Assembly (NCBI GenBank): GCA_002358575.1 | Contig: DEPD01000131.1 | Location: 1-35,874, forward strand | Direction of reading: 5' to 3' | Length of the DNA: 35,874 nt | Source of the DNA: Lachnospiraceae bacterium UBA3401 | GTDB taxonomy: Bacteria; Bacillota; Clostridia; Lachnospirales; Lachnospiraceae | Part shown: positions 7,897-16,505 of the stretch, piece by piece | Position numbering within the stretch: the first letter of the stretch is position 1 | How the letters are laid out: the number at the start of each line of letters is the position of its first letter | Notes under the pieces: generated by a model | The model's input: only the letters and a program-made list of their open reading frames with translations | Told to the model about the DNA's origin: nothing | Databases searched by the model: none | Program-made: the position numbers and the translations under genes

Positions 7897-9720
7897 ATGA
7901 AAATACTATGTTACACACGACAACCAAAAGAGGATATTCTCTACGCAAATCGTCTGGCGTACAGTATGCATCTGGCGTGGAAGTCAGAGACAGGAGAATA
8001 TATGCCGTTTCACCACAATGAAGGGATTTTGTATGCAAAGGCGACACAGGACTTGCAGAGTGGTGTGATCTGCGCCAAAAGCTTGAAAAATCCGTGGATT
8101 TTCCAAACGGGAGACGGTGCATATGGCATCGTAGCTGTGCGGACAGATTCGGAGGGGGAGAGGGATTCGGAAAGTGAAGGTAGTATACTGATTTTCCGAA
8201 CCAATGATTTTGTACATTACGAGGAAATTGGACTTTGGAAAGTTCAAAAGACAGGCTATGTCAGTGAAGTTCGGTGTGTTTATGATACAGAAGCAAAAAC
8301 GTATCTGATTTGTTGGAGAGGAGAGAGCGGCATCTGGATGGAAGGGCGGGGCTGTATCTTTGACACAGATGAAATCGATATGGAAACAGTAAAAAAGACG
8401 GAAAAACCACAGATTAACAAGGAGAGTTTCAGTGTAGCTGAATTAGCGCAGATAAAGTACATAGAAGGAATTTGTCCAGGGAATACGATGGAAATACCAG
8501 ATGAGAAGGGGGTATATCTTATCGATAAACTTATGATACCTATCTGCGAAAAGGTAACGCTTTCCAATCAGGCAGTATTTTCCAACAGAGAAGAATTGTT
8601 GCAAGTAAAAGCAGTCGCATCATACAGTGATGGTACTGTAGTGAATCGAAAGATCGATTGGGATCTGGACAGACCAAAGATATCTGAAGATGGCAAATAT
8701 ATGCTGTTTTTGGGACAAGTGCATCAGGAGCATTTTGATGCCCCCTTTGCAGTCAATCGCGCAGATCCATGCTGTATGTACTGGCATGGAAAATATTACT
8801 ATATTGCTACAAACGACGCGGACAGCAACAACACTCTGTATATCCGCTGCGCAGATACACTAGAGGCAATCGCGGATGCCGAGGAAGTGCTGATTCTGGA
8901 TACTGTGACGTATCCAGGGATCGGCGGGCTGCTGTGGGCGCCTGAATTTCATGAGATTGGCGGGAAACTTTACCTGTTTCATGCAGCTACTGAGGGTGAA
9001 TTTTTCTGGGAGGAATCTCGTGTGATGAAGTTGAAAGATGGAGGAGACCCGATGTGCAGGACGGACTGGTCTGCGCCGCAGTTAGTGGTAAAAAAGGACG
9101 GAACGCCGCTCTGCGAGGCAGGGAAAGTCATATCGCTGGACATGACTACGTTTGCATATCAAGGAGAGACCTATGCCATGTGGTCGCAGAGGCAGTTCTT
9201 GCCGATTGACCAGGGAGCATGGCTGTATCTGGCACAGATTGATGAGCGTGAGCCGTGGAAGCTGACCAGTGACCCTGTATGTATTGCAAAGCCAGAATAC
9301 GGATGGGAAAATAATCACACGTTTGTGGTGGAAGGACCTTATGCACTGTATCACAACAGACAGCTTATGGTGACGTATTCAGGTGCCGCTGTTGACGCCA
9401 CATACACAGTTGGTATACTAAAGCCAGAGATGGGGAGCGATATCTTGAACCCCCAAAATTGGAAAAAGGGCAATTATCCGCTGCTGTCTTCTCGGAGTGA
9501 AGAGGGGCAGTATGGAACAGGGCATAATGCTTATTTGACGGATGAAAATGGAATGGTATGGAATTTTTACCATGCCAGACCAGGTGTGGAAGCGCCGCGT
9601 TCCTCCTTTGCACGGAGGGTACATTTTGATGTGGACGGAGATCCGATGCTTGATTTGCCAGAAGAACTTGACTTGCCAGAACATCTACGACAGGTGGAGG
9701 GAAGACTTTGGAATAATTAG
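7897..9720 (+). CDS. GH43 enzyme with extra N-terminal propeller-like and Ig-like regions
   Basis: The C-terminal half (about 285-600) is a GH43 propeller with candidate catalytic residues D290 in ADPCC, D415 in SLDMTT and E479 in VVEGPY. The first 200 residues also contain propeller-like blade patterns (SLKNPWIFQTGDGAYGIVAV, FRTNDFVHYEEIG), but no complete catalytic triad that I can identify. A short segment (about 218-275, with VKAVASYSDGT) resembles bacterial Ig-like repeats and seems to join the halves. No signal peptide. The frame is open back to 7819 inside the GH10 gene, but GAAAGG at 7881-7886 and the ATG at 7897 give a better start and avoid overlap. Likely arabinofuranosidase or xylosidase on imported xylo-oligosaccharides; exact activity is not predictable. 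Confidence 0.82.
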   Translation: MKILCYTRQPKEDILYANRLAYSMHLAWKSETGEYMPFHHNEGILYAKATQDLQSGVICAKSLKNPWIFQTGDGAYGIVAVRTDSEGERDSESEGSILIFRTNDFVHYEEIGLWKVQKTGYVSEVRCVYDTEAKTYLICWRGESGIWMEGRGCIFDTDEIDMETVKKTEKPQINKESFSVAELAQIKYIEGICPGNTMEIPDEKGVYLIDKLMIPICEKVTLSNQAVFSNREELLQVKAVASYSDGTVVNRKIDWDLDRPKISEDGKYMLFLGQVHQEHFDAPFAVNRADPCCMYWHGKYYYIATNDADSNNTLYIRCADTLEAIADAEEVLILDTVTYPGIGGLLWAPEFHEIGGKLYLFHAATEGEFFWEESRVMKLKDGGDPMCRTDWSAPQLVVKKDGTPLCEAGKVISLDMTTFAYQGETYAMWSQRQFLPIDQGAWLYLAQIDEREPWKLTSDPVCIAKPEYGWENNHTFVVEGPYALYHNRQLMVTYSGAAVDATYTVGILKPEMGSDILNPQNWKKGNYPLLSSRSEEGQYGTGHNAYLTDENGMVWNFYHARPGVEAPRSSFARRVHFDVDGDPMLDLPEELDLPEHLRQVEGRLWNN

Positions 9721-9769
9721 ATGCAGCCCATAATTTTTGTATGGATAATAGAAAGCGAGATGAAATCAA

Positions 9770-12670
9770 ATGAACACATTTACCATATTTGAGGATAACA
9801 AACTCACACAGCTCTATATTGAAAATGAGGCATATGAGGGTGTAAAGCGGATTGGCGCGCGTGTGGCGTGCGATATCGGACTGGTGACAGATATTGCGCC
9901 TGAAATTTTAACAGAGCCAGAGCAGTGTAAAAGTGACAGGGTTGTCATATTTGCGACACTTGGGAAGAGTCCATTTTTGGATGCGTTAGTGACATCAGGA
10001 AAATGGAACAGCGCACAGATTCAGGGAAAGCGAGAGGTTTATCAGATGCAAGTTGTGAGTGCACCTTTTGGAAACGCAGTGTCTGTGAAGGAGGCGCTAG
10101 TCATTGTGGGGAGCGATAAGCGGGGGACAATCTATGGTATGTTTCACCTCTCGGAGCTGTGCGGCGTATCACCGTTAATTTACTGGGGGGACGTTGCTCC
10201 ACAGAAAAAGGATACCGTGATTCTGCCGATTGGGGGCGGACTGGTTTCCAAGGAGCCGTCTGTAAAATATCGTGGATTTTTTATCAATGATGAGTGGCCT
10301 GCTTTCGGGAACTGGTGTATGGAGACGTTTGGCGGTGTTAATGCAAAGGCGTATGAGGAGATTTTTATTCTGCTGTTGCGTCTCAAGGGCAACTATATGT
10401 GGCCTGCAATGTGGGACTCTGTGTTCTCTGAGGAGGGACCAGGACTTGCGAGCGCAGAGCTTGCGGATATGTATGGCGTTGTTATGGGAACGTCACATCA
10501 TGAGCCGCTATGCCGCGCAGGGGCAGAGTGGCAGCGAATTTATCAGCAGTACGGCACAGATAACACATGGAGTTTTGTGTCAAACAGGGAGGCAATCACA
10601 GAATTTTGGAAGGATGGCATATTGCGCAACAAGCTGTTTGAGAATGTGATAACAATTGGAATGCGCGGCGAGAATGATTCTATGCTGCTTTCAGAGGACG
10701 CGGGACTTGCGGACAATGTGCAGGTTATTAAAGATGCCATTGTGACACAACACGCACTTTTGCGCAAGTACATGGACAAAGATTTAAAGGATATTCCACG
10801 GATGCTTGCCATCTATAAGGAAGTGGAGGACTATTATTATGGAGATGCAACCTGTGCGGGATTAAAGGGCTGGAAAGAGCTAGATGATGTGATTCTGCTG
10901 CTCTGCGAGGATAATTTTGGCAACACAAGAGGGCTGCCAAATGAGGCAGATAGAAAGCACCCTGGCGGATATGGCATGTACTATCACTTTGACTATCATG
11001 GTGGGCCGATCAGCTACGAGTGGCAAAATACAGCGCGTTTGACCAAGACATGGGAACAGATGACACAGGCCTACGAGTATGGCGTGCGTGAGCTCTGGAT
11101 TGTCAATGTGGGCGATTTGAAGGGCGTGGAGTATCCGCTGTGCTATTTTATGGATTTGGCATATGACTATGAAACCTACAGCCAGAAAAATAAGACCGAG
11201 GAGTATGTAAAAACATGGATTGAACAACAGTTTGGAAACCGCCTTAACAGGGAGGATAAACAGGATTTGTTTGTGCTGCTAGACGGCTATACTAAGTGGA
11301 ATGCGGCAAGGCGACCGGAGGCGATGGCGCCGGATGTTTATCACCCTTGTCATTTCCGTGAGGGGGAGCATGTCTGGAAGGAAGTGCATGGGTTGATGGA
11401 GAGGGCAGAGCGGGTGAAAGATCATATGCCAGAGGAGTGTATGGATGCGTATGATAGTATGATCTATTATCCAGCTATGGCGTCTCTTAATCTGATATTG
11501 ATGCATATTGAGGCAGGCTGGAATGCATTTTACGCAGGACAGGGCAACATGGCGGCGAATGCCTATGCGGCGCGTGTGAGATGGCGCGCGGCGAAAGACC
11601 GTCAGTATGTGCAGGCATATCATACGTTGGCGGACGGCAAGTGGAATCATATGATGGACTCTGCGCATACGGGTTTTCGTAGCTGGGATGCTCACAACTG
11701 GACGTATCCGACAGCACAGGAGGTGATACCGCTTCCAATGGCGAAGATCATTGTTGGTTTCCGCGGTGGAGAGATGTATCATCTGGGTGTACATTGGCAG
11801 GACAGCAGTTATCCTTGCAATGACGAGTTCGTCAGACCAGACACAAAGGACGTAGTTATTGAGCTTGGCAGCCGCGGAGATGTGGATTTTTCATATCAGG
11901 TGCAGTGTGATAAACTATGGGTGTGCTTTGACAAGACTGAGGGAACTGTTGAGAGTCTTACAAAGGGAAAGGACAGCATTGTAGTCACTTGTGACAGGGC
12001 GAAGTTAACGGGCAGGGAGTGTGCGCTGGTCGAGATTATTGTTACCTTCGCCAATGGTGAAAAGACAGTTGGAAGATTAGAACTTCTGGCGGATGCGGCG
12101 GTGGAGACCACTTATGCAGCAGGTACTTATATTGAGAAGCAGGGATATATTGCTATGAACGCAGATGGTTTCACGGAGAAGAAGGACGTAGGGGACGAGG
12201 GATTTGAGGTTATTGCGTACCTTGGCAGAATGGGTTCGGCAGTAAAAGCCTTTCCTGTCACAAAATCGTGGATTGATGCGGCGGACGCACCTTATCTGCG
12301 ATACACGTTTGCGGCAGAAAATGCGGCGGATTATATAATTCGGTTTTATTTGCTGCCTAGAAATCCTGTAGAAAAAGGAGCACGCATGTGTCTTGCATAT
12401 GCTATAAATGGGGAGCGCAGGAAAATACTTGACACTATTTCAGATTCGTTTCATACGGATTGTACATGCGAGGAGTGGAATCGTGGTGTGCTTGATAACA
12501 TTCGTGTTGTCGAATCAGTTATTTCGGTGAAAAAGGGAGAGAACCAGTTGTATTTTTATGCGGCGGACCCAGGGATTGTTCTGGAACGCATCGTTTTGTA
12601 TCCCGAGTACACCAAGCTTCCAGAGTCTTATCTTGGACCGATTGAGAGCTGGCGGATTGGAGAGGTTTAA
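9770..12670 (+). CDS. GH115 xylan alpha-1,2-glucuronidase
   Basis: A 966-residue protein with the hallmark blocks of family GH115: KYRGFFINDEW near 165-175, LLLRLKGNYMWPAMW near 202-216 and GTSHHEPL near 243-250. Family members remove (4-O-methyl-)glucuronic acid from xylan or xylo-oligosaccharides, including internal positions. Length fits the four- or five-domain architecture, with a C-terminal beta-sandwich region from roughly residue 790. No signal peptide, so it should act on imported glucuronoxylo-oligosaccharides. It starts 49 bases after the GH43 stop with a weak GAAAGCGAGA ribosome site, and is followed 25 bases later by the esterase gene, suggesting co-transcription. The family call is secure; I did not assign individual catalytic residues. 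Confidence 0.93.
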   Translation: MNTFTIFEDNKLTQLYIENEAYEGVKRIGARVACDIGLVTDIAPEILTEPEQCKSDRVVIFATLGKSPFLDALVTSGKWNSAQIQGKREVYQMQVVSAPFGNAVSVKEALVIVGSDKRGTIYGMFHLSELCGVSPLIYWGDVAPQKKDTVILPIGGGLVSKEPSVKYRGFFINDEWPAFGNWCMETFGGVNAKAYEEIFILLLRLKGNYMWPAMWDSVFSEEGPGLASAELADMYGVVMGTSHHEPLCRAGAEWQRIYQQYGTDNTWSFVSNREAITEFWKDGILRNKLFENVITIGMRGENDSMLLSEDAGLADNVQVIKDAIVTQHALLRKYMDKDLKDIPRMLAIYKEVEDYYYGDATCAGLKGWKELDDVILLLCEDNFGNTRGLPNEADRKHPGGYGMYYHFDYHGGPISYEWQNTARLTKTWEQMTQAYEYGVRELWIVNVGDLKGVEYPLCYFMDLAYDYETYSQKNKTEEYVKTWIEQQFGNRLNREDKQDLFVLLDGYTKWNAARRPEAMAPDVYHPCHFREGEHVWKEVHGLMERAERVKDHMPEECMDAYDSMIYYPAMASLNLILMHIEAGWNAFYAGQGNMAANAYAARVRWRAAKDRQYVQAYHTLADGKWNHMMDSAHTGFRSWDAHNWTYPTAQEVIPLPMAKIIVGFRGGEMYHLGVHWQDSSYPCNDEFVRPDTKDVVIELGSRGDVDFSYQVQCDKLWVCFDKTEGTVESLTKGKDSIVVTCDRAKLTGRECALVEIIVTFANGEKTVGRLELLADAAVETTYAAGTYIEKQGYIAMNADGFTEKKDVGDEGFEVIAYLGRMGSAVKAFPVTKSWIDAADAPYLRYTFAAENAADYIIRFYLLPRNPVEKGARMCLAYAINGERRKILDTISDSFHTDCTCEEWNRGVLDNIRVVESVISVKKGENQLYFYAADPGIVLERIVLYPEYTKLPESYLGPIESWRIGEV

Positions 12671-12695
12671 GGAAAATAAAAAGGAGATAAGAATT

Positions 12696-14414
12696 ATGGC
12701 AGGACCAAAAGCACCAAAAGATCCCGAAAAGAAACGTCCGGGATTTTACATTATGAGAAACAAGCAGATTTCCGGCTCCGCGCAGTCGAACGGAACAGGA
12801 GTTCAATTTATTTATCTAAATGATGGACGCATGATTTCGAGTGCGCGAATTGTGGGAAACATTACTGATGATACAATGCTCGAAATGCTTTCGACAACGG
12901 AAGGATTTCGTCGATTGGTGCACAGTATTGGCGTCAGCGTGGAGATGGATGGCACGGACAAGAAGGTGGAATTTGTATTTCAGATGTACGGAAAATCCGA
13001 TCTGTATAAATCGGGCACAACGCTTTGCATGGAGGTTCCGGCGGACGGTATGGAGTATCTTCTGGATTTGTCAGCCTGTGACTGGTCGGATGATGATAAC
13101 ATTCCAGGGCAGATTCGCTTTGTGTTTGACGAGCCACAAAGGGACAGCAATGCAGCACAAGCATTGACAACGGTGAAATTTTATTTGAATGATGGTTTTT
13201 TAGCACCAGAGCCAGAGGAGGAAGAAACGGTTGATTTTGCATGCGCCGAATATCAGCAAATCCTACGAAAATCTGTGGTGCAAATGGGAAACAATGCGCG
13301 TTTAAAGGCAGCAATTGAGCGGGCAAAGCGGGGAGAGGATACAACAATTGCTTTTATTGGCGGTTCAATCACACAGGGCGCGGGTGCCGTGCCAATCAAC
13401 ACAAAATGCTATGCATGGCAGACCTTTGAGGGATTTTGCCACATTGCAGGAAAAGGTGTGGACGAGAATATTCATTATATAAAGGCAGGCGTGGGCGGAA
13501 CACCTTCCGAGCTTGGTATGATACGCTATGAGCGTGATGTGTGCAGAGATGGTGCGGTGACGCCGGACATTGTGGTTGTGGAGTTTTCAGTAAATGACGA
13601 GGGGGACGAGACAAAAGGCGTCTGCTATGAATCGCTGGTTAGAAAGATTCTGGCAGCAAAGAACAAGCCCGCTGTCATATTACTATTTGCAGTGTTTGCT
13701 AATGATTGGAATTTGCAAAAGAGGCTTTGTGTGGTGGGTGAGCGCTATCAACTGCCAATGGTCAGCACGCGGGATTGTGTGGTGGAGCAGTTTTACAAAA
13801 AAGCGGGCGCGGGCAGGGTAGTGACAAAGAACCAGTTCTTTTACGATTGTTTTCACCCGACGAATATTGGACATCAGATTATGGCGGATGGCTTGCTTTA
13901 TCTACTGCAGCATGTGGACAGGAGTTTGATGGATGAGGACACATTGGATTTGTCGACAGTTCCGGCGGCAATCGGTGATACGTTTGAGCAGGTTTGGTTG
14001 TATGACCGAAACAGTAGGTCGGATTCTGTAAAGATTTTATCGATTGGGGATTTTTCGGAGACGGATGAGGAACTGCAAGGTGTCGAGATGGATAGAAACT
14101 TGACACAGACCAAAGAATTTCCTTATAATTGGAAACATGTAAAGGGAGCAGAGCCGTTTGTTATGGAAGTTTGTTGTACCAGCCTTGTGATGGTGAACAA
14201 AGATTCGGGTGCACCGGACGCGGGTTGTGCGCAGGTGTTTGTGGATGGGGTGGCAGTGCTGCTTGCAGATCCGAAGGTCAATGGATGGACACACTGTAAT
14301 CCATTAATCTGTTTCCAGAACAAGGAGCGCAGAACATGGCACGTTGAGGTCAGAATGCAGCCGGGAGATGAGAACAAGGAATTTACAATACTTGGTTTTG
14401 GCATAGTGAGCTGA
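12696..14414 (+). CDS. SGNH/GDSL-type esterase, probable acetyl-xylan esterase
   Basis: A 572-residue protein in three parts: an N-terminal domain (about 1-185), an SGNH hydrolase domain (about 195-410) and a C-terminal beta-rich part (about 411-572). The SGNH residues are visible: S224 in IGGSIT, the glycine block VGGTPSELG (267-274), N300 in FSVNDE, and D384/H387 in YDCFHP. This supports ester hydrolysis; position among xylanases and alpha-glucuronidase makes removal of acetyl groups from xylo-oligosaccharides the likely role. No signal peptide, so intracellular. AAGGAGAT at 12681-12688 precedes the ATG at 12696; the frame is open upstream into the GH115 gene but lacks a better start. Assignment to a particular carbohydrate esterase family is uncertain. 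Confidence 0.78.
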   Translation: MAGPKAPKDPEKKRPGFYIMRNKQISGSAQSNGTGVQFIYLNDGRMISSARIVGNITDDTMLEMLSTTEGFRRLVHSIGVSVEMDGTDKKVEFVFQMYGKSDLYKSGTTLCMEVPADGMEYLLDLSACDWSDDDNIPGQIRFVFDEPQRDSNAAQALTTVKFYLNDGFLAPEPEEEETVDFACAEYQQILRKSVVQMGNNARLKAAIERAKRGEDTTIAFIGGSITQGAGAVPINTKCYAWQTFEGFCHIAGKGVDENIHYIKAGVGGTPSELGMIRYERDVCRDGAVTPDIVVVEFSVNDEGDETKGVCYESLVRKILAAKNKPAVILLFAVFANDWNLQKRLCVVGERYQLPMVSTRDCVVEQFYKKAGAGRVVTKNQFFYDCFHPTNIGHQIMADGLLYLLQHVDRSLMDEDTLDLSTVPAAIGDTFEQVWLYDRNSRSDSVKILSIGDFSETDEELQGVEMDRNLTQTKEFPYNWKHVKGAEPFVMEVCCTSLVMVNKDSGAPDAGCAQVFVDGVAVLLADPKVNGWTHCNPLICFQNKERRTWHVEVRMQPGDENKEFTILGFGIVS

Positions 14415-14657
14415 GAGTCCTGCCGTTGATGATCGGCGCTAAGGGCGGCTGGTTCTGTGCGGTATAGGAAATACCTAAATAGAGAAAGAGGAAGGAAAAG
14501 GAAGCGAAGGCGGTTTATTGTCGGGCTATGATGATTAAATTTAGCGCAAATATCACGTCAAGTGGGGCGTACAGGTGGCACAAATGATTTTTTAAGCACA
14601 CTTTCGTACAGACCGAATTGTGCAAGGACACGCAGAAGCTTCCGAACGGATTTAATA

Positions 14658-16349
14658 ATGATTTATAAGAATTTTGATGAGAAGGATATGGAGCGCTTGA
14701 GTGAGCAGCAAAAGACAGAGATCAGTGACATAACGATAAATCCGATTACAAGATTGGACTACCCCGATCCCGACGTGATACGCGTTAGCGATATTTATTA
14801 TATGGTCTCAACAACCATGCATTTTATGCCGGGTGGGGAGATACTGCGATCGTATGATTTGGTGAACTGGGAACATGCAGCTTTTGTGTATGACCATCTG
14901 GATAGCACGCCTGGACAGAGACTGGAAGGTGCACAAAACATCTATGGCAAGGGCATGTGGGCGGCTTCTCTGCGCTTTAACAGAGGAGTGTTCTATGTCT
15001 GTTTTGTTGCAAATGACACAGGAAAGACTTACTTGTATACATCAGAATCAATTGCGGGACCGTGGAAAAAGCAGCAAATTGCAGGTTTTTACCATGACTG
15101 CTCCCTTTTGTTTGACGGGGATGATGTGTATATTGCATACGGAAATAAGGACATTTATATCACACAGCTCAATGCGGATCTGACAGCGCCTCTTGTGGGT
15201 GGGTTGCATCGTCTGGCGGTTAGTGACGTGGGACACCCCGGGCTTGGTTATGAGGGAACACATTTTTATAAAATAAATGGAAAATATTATCTGTTTTTTA
15301 TTCATTCATTGCGGGACAGATGGATGCGTACCGAGGCATGTTTTATGGCTGATTCCATTGACGGTGCATTTATTGGCGGGGATGTTCTGGTCGATGATAG
15401 AGGATACTGTGGTCAAGGGGTAGCCCAGGGGGGGATTGTTGACACGCCTGATGGAAAGTGGTATGCGGTGCTGTTTCAAGATCACGGCGCAGTCGGCAGA
15501 ATCCCCGTGTTGGTACCTGTCACATGGGATGCAGGGTATCCTGTGTTTGGGAAGGATAGACGAATTCCACAGCAATTTGAAGTGCCATTGCCATACAAGA
15601 GAGCGGATTATAAATATGAGTCATTAGTACAGAGCGATGATTTTAGAAAAGTGTTGGGGCTTTCAAAAGAAAAGGAGTGTGAGCGATATGGTTGTTATGG
15701 TCTGAAAAGCGTGTGGCAGTTTAATCATGAACCAGATCTGCGCTTGGTCAGACAAGATACTGAGAGTGGTATCTTATGGATTGAGACAGGAAAAGTATGT
15801 CAAAGTTTGCTGCAGGCGGCAAATGTGCTGACACAGCGCATGTTTTTTCCGCGTTGTACAGGTGATGTGACTGTGGATGCTTCCACACTGAAAGTAGGAG
15901 ATTATGCTGGACTCTGCGCATTGCAGGGGTGTTATGGCATGGTTGCGGTGACACGGAGGAATGATGGATTTTATATTGTGATGAAAAGTAGAACGGCTGA
16001 GAATGACTCCATGCAGGCGCCAGAAAAGGCCGTGGAAGGAACAGAATGGGAAACGGTACGAATAAAACAAAGTACAGTGCGGTTGCGAATTGAAGCAGAC
16101 TTTGCGCAGATGAAAGATGAGGCGAAGTTTTTTTATTATGATGGGGAATACAATAGTGAATACGATGATAATTCTGATAGTAGACACAATGGAGAATGCA
16201 GATGGAAGCCGATTGGCATTGCGCAGAAGTTGTATTTTAAATTAGACCATTTTGCAGGTTGCCGGTTTGGATTGTTTGTATACGCCACAAAGGAAATTGG
16301 TGGTAAGGGTGGATTTTCCCGATTTCGGTATGATGCAGTTGTGGAATAA
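14658..16349 (+). CDS. GH43 beta-xylosidase/alpha-L-arabinofuranosidase
   Basis: A GH43 enzyme of the two-domain xylosidase type: propeller (about 30-330) plus a C-terminal beta-sandwich (about 350-564). Candidate catalytic residues are D37 in YPDPDV, D147 in YHDCSL and E199 in GYEGTHF. The MVSTTMHFMPGG and ILRSYDLVNWE blocks are shared with intracellular xylosidase/arabinofuranosidases. No signal peptide. The start is uncertain: the frame is open to a GTG at 14562, but that extension is arginine-rich and non-conserved looking. ATG 14658 has only a weak ribosome site, and ATG 14688 follows GAGAAGG. The 243 bases before 14658 hold no other recognisable gene. It is the last gene of the xylan block and is followed by a terminator. 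It differs clearly from the two upstream GH43 proteins, so the three probably divide specificities. Confidence 0.85.
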   Translation: MIYKNFDEKDMERLSEQQKTEISDITINPITRLDYPDPDVIRVSDIYYMVSTTMHFMPGGEILRSYDLVNWEHAAFVYDHLDSTPGQRLEGAQNIYGKGMWAASLRFNRGVFYVCFVANDTGKTYLYTSESIAGPWKKQQIAGFYHDCSLLFDGDDVYIAYGNKDIYITQLNADLTAPLVGGLHRLAVSDVGHPGLGYEGTHFYKINGKYYLFFIHSLRDRWMRTEACFMADSIDGAFIGGDVLVDDRGYCGQGVAQGGIVDTPDGKWYAVLFQDHGAVGRIPVLVPVTWDAGYPVFGKDRRIPQQFEVPLPYKRADYKYESLVQSDDFRKVLGLSKEKECERYGCYGLKSVWQFNHEPDLRLVRQDTESGILWIETGKVCQSLLQAANVLTQRMFFPRCTGDVTVDASTLKVGDYAGLCALQGCYGMVAVTRRNDGFYIVMKSRTAENDSMQAPEKAVEGTEWETVRIKQSTVRLRIEADFAQMKDEAKFFYYDGEYNSEYDDNSDSRHNGECRWKPIGIAQKLYFKLDHFAGCRFGLFVYATKEIGGKGGFSRFRYDAVVE

Positions 16350-16381
16350 CATTCTAAATAACATTATTGAATAAGAAAGAT

Positions 16382-16425
16382 ATGGGGCTGCCGAAAGAAA
16401 TGATATTTTGACAGCCCCATTTCCG
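16382..16425 (+). terminator. Rho-independent terminator closing the xylan block
   Basis: A perfect 9-bp GC-rich stem (ATGGGGCTG at 16382-16390 with CAGCCCCAT at 16412-16420), 21-base loop, then a modest T-rich tail. It lies 32 bases after the GH43 stop and directly before the next promoter, so it separates the two modules. Confidence 0.7.
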
Positions 16426-16427
16426 TC

Positions 16428-16456
16428 TTGACTTTTCAATCGGAATAATGTAATAT
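16428..16456 (+). promoter_or_regulatory. Strong sigmaA-type promoter for the lipoprotein gene
   Basis: TTGACT (16428-16433), a 17-base spacer and TAATAT (16451-16456) give a near-consensus promoter. It begins just after the preceding terminator hairpin. Transcription would start near 16463, inside the palindrome described separately. Confidence 0.75.
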
Positions 16457-16489
16457 TTGTTTAAATATTACATACGTAAGAATTACGTA
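16448..16489 (+). promoter_or_regulatory. Palindromic operator-like sites over the -10 box
   Basis: A perfect inverted repeat with 11-base arms (ATGTAATATTT at 16448-16458, mirrored at 16463-16473) and a four-base centre covers the -10 box and likely transcription start. A second symmetric element follows at once: TACGTA at 16473-16478 and again at 16484-16489. Position and symmetry fit a dimeric repressor site; a role as mRNA hairpin is less likely because the stem is almost all A-T. The binding protein is unknown. Confidence 0.5.
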
Positions 16490-16505
16490 GAGAATGGGGG
16501 AGGAA

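Noticed and set aside
11279..11794. A 171-codon minus-strand frame inside the GH115 gene
   Set aside because: Antisense shadow of a strongly conserved gene; translation is rich in His, Arg, Ile and Pro with no recognisable motif.
14562..14657. GTG-started N-terminal extension of the last GH43
   Set aside because: The extra residues are basic and unlike GH43 starts, there is no ribosome site, and conserved sequence begins only after the later ATGs.
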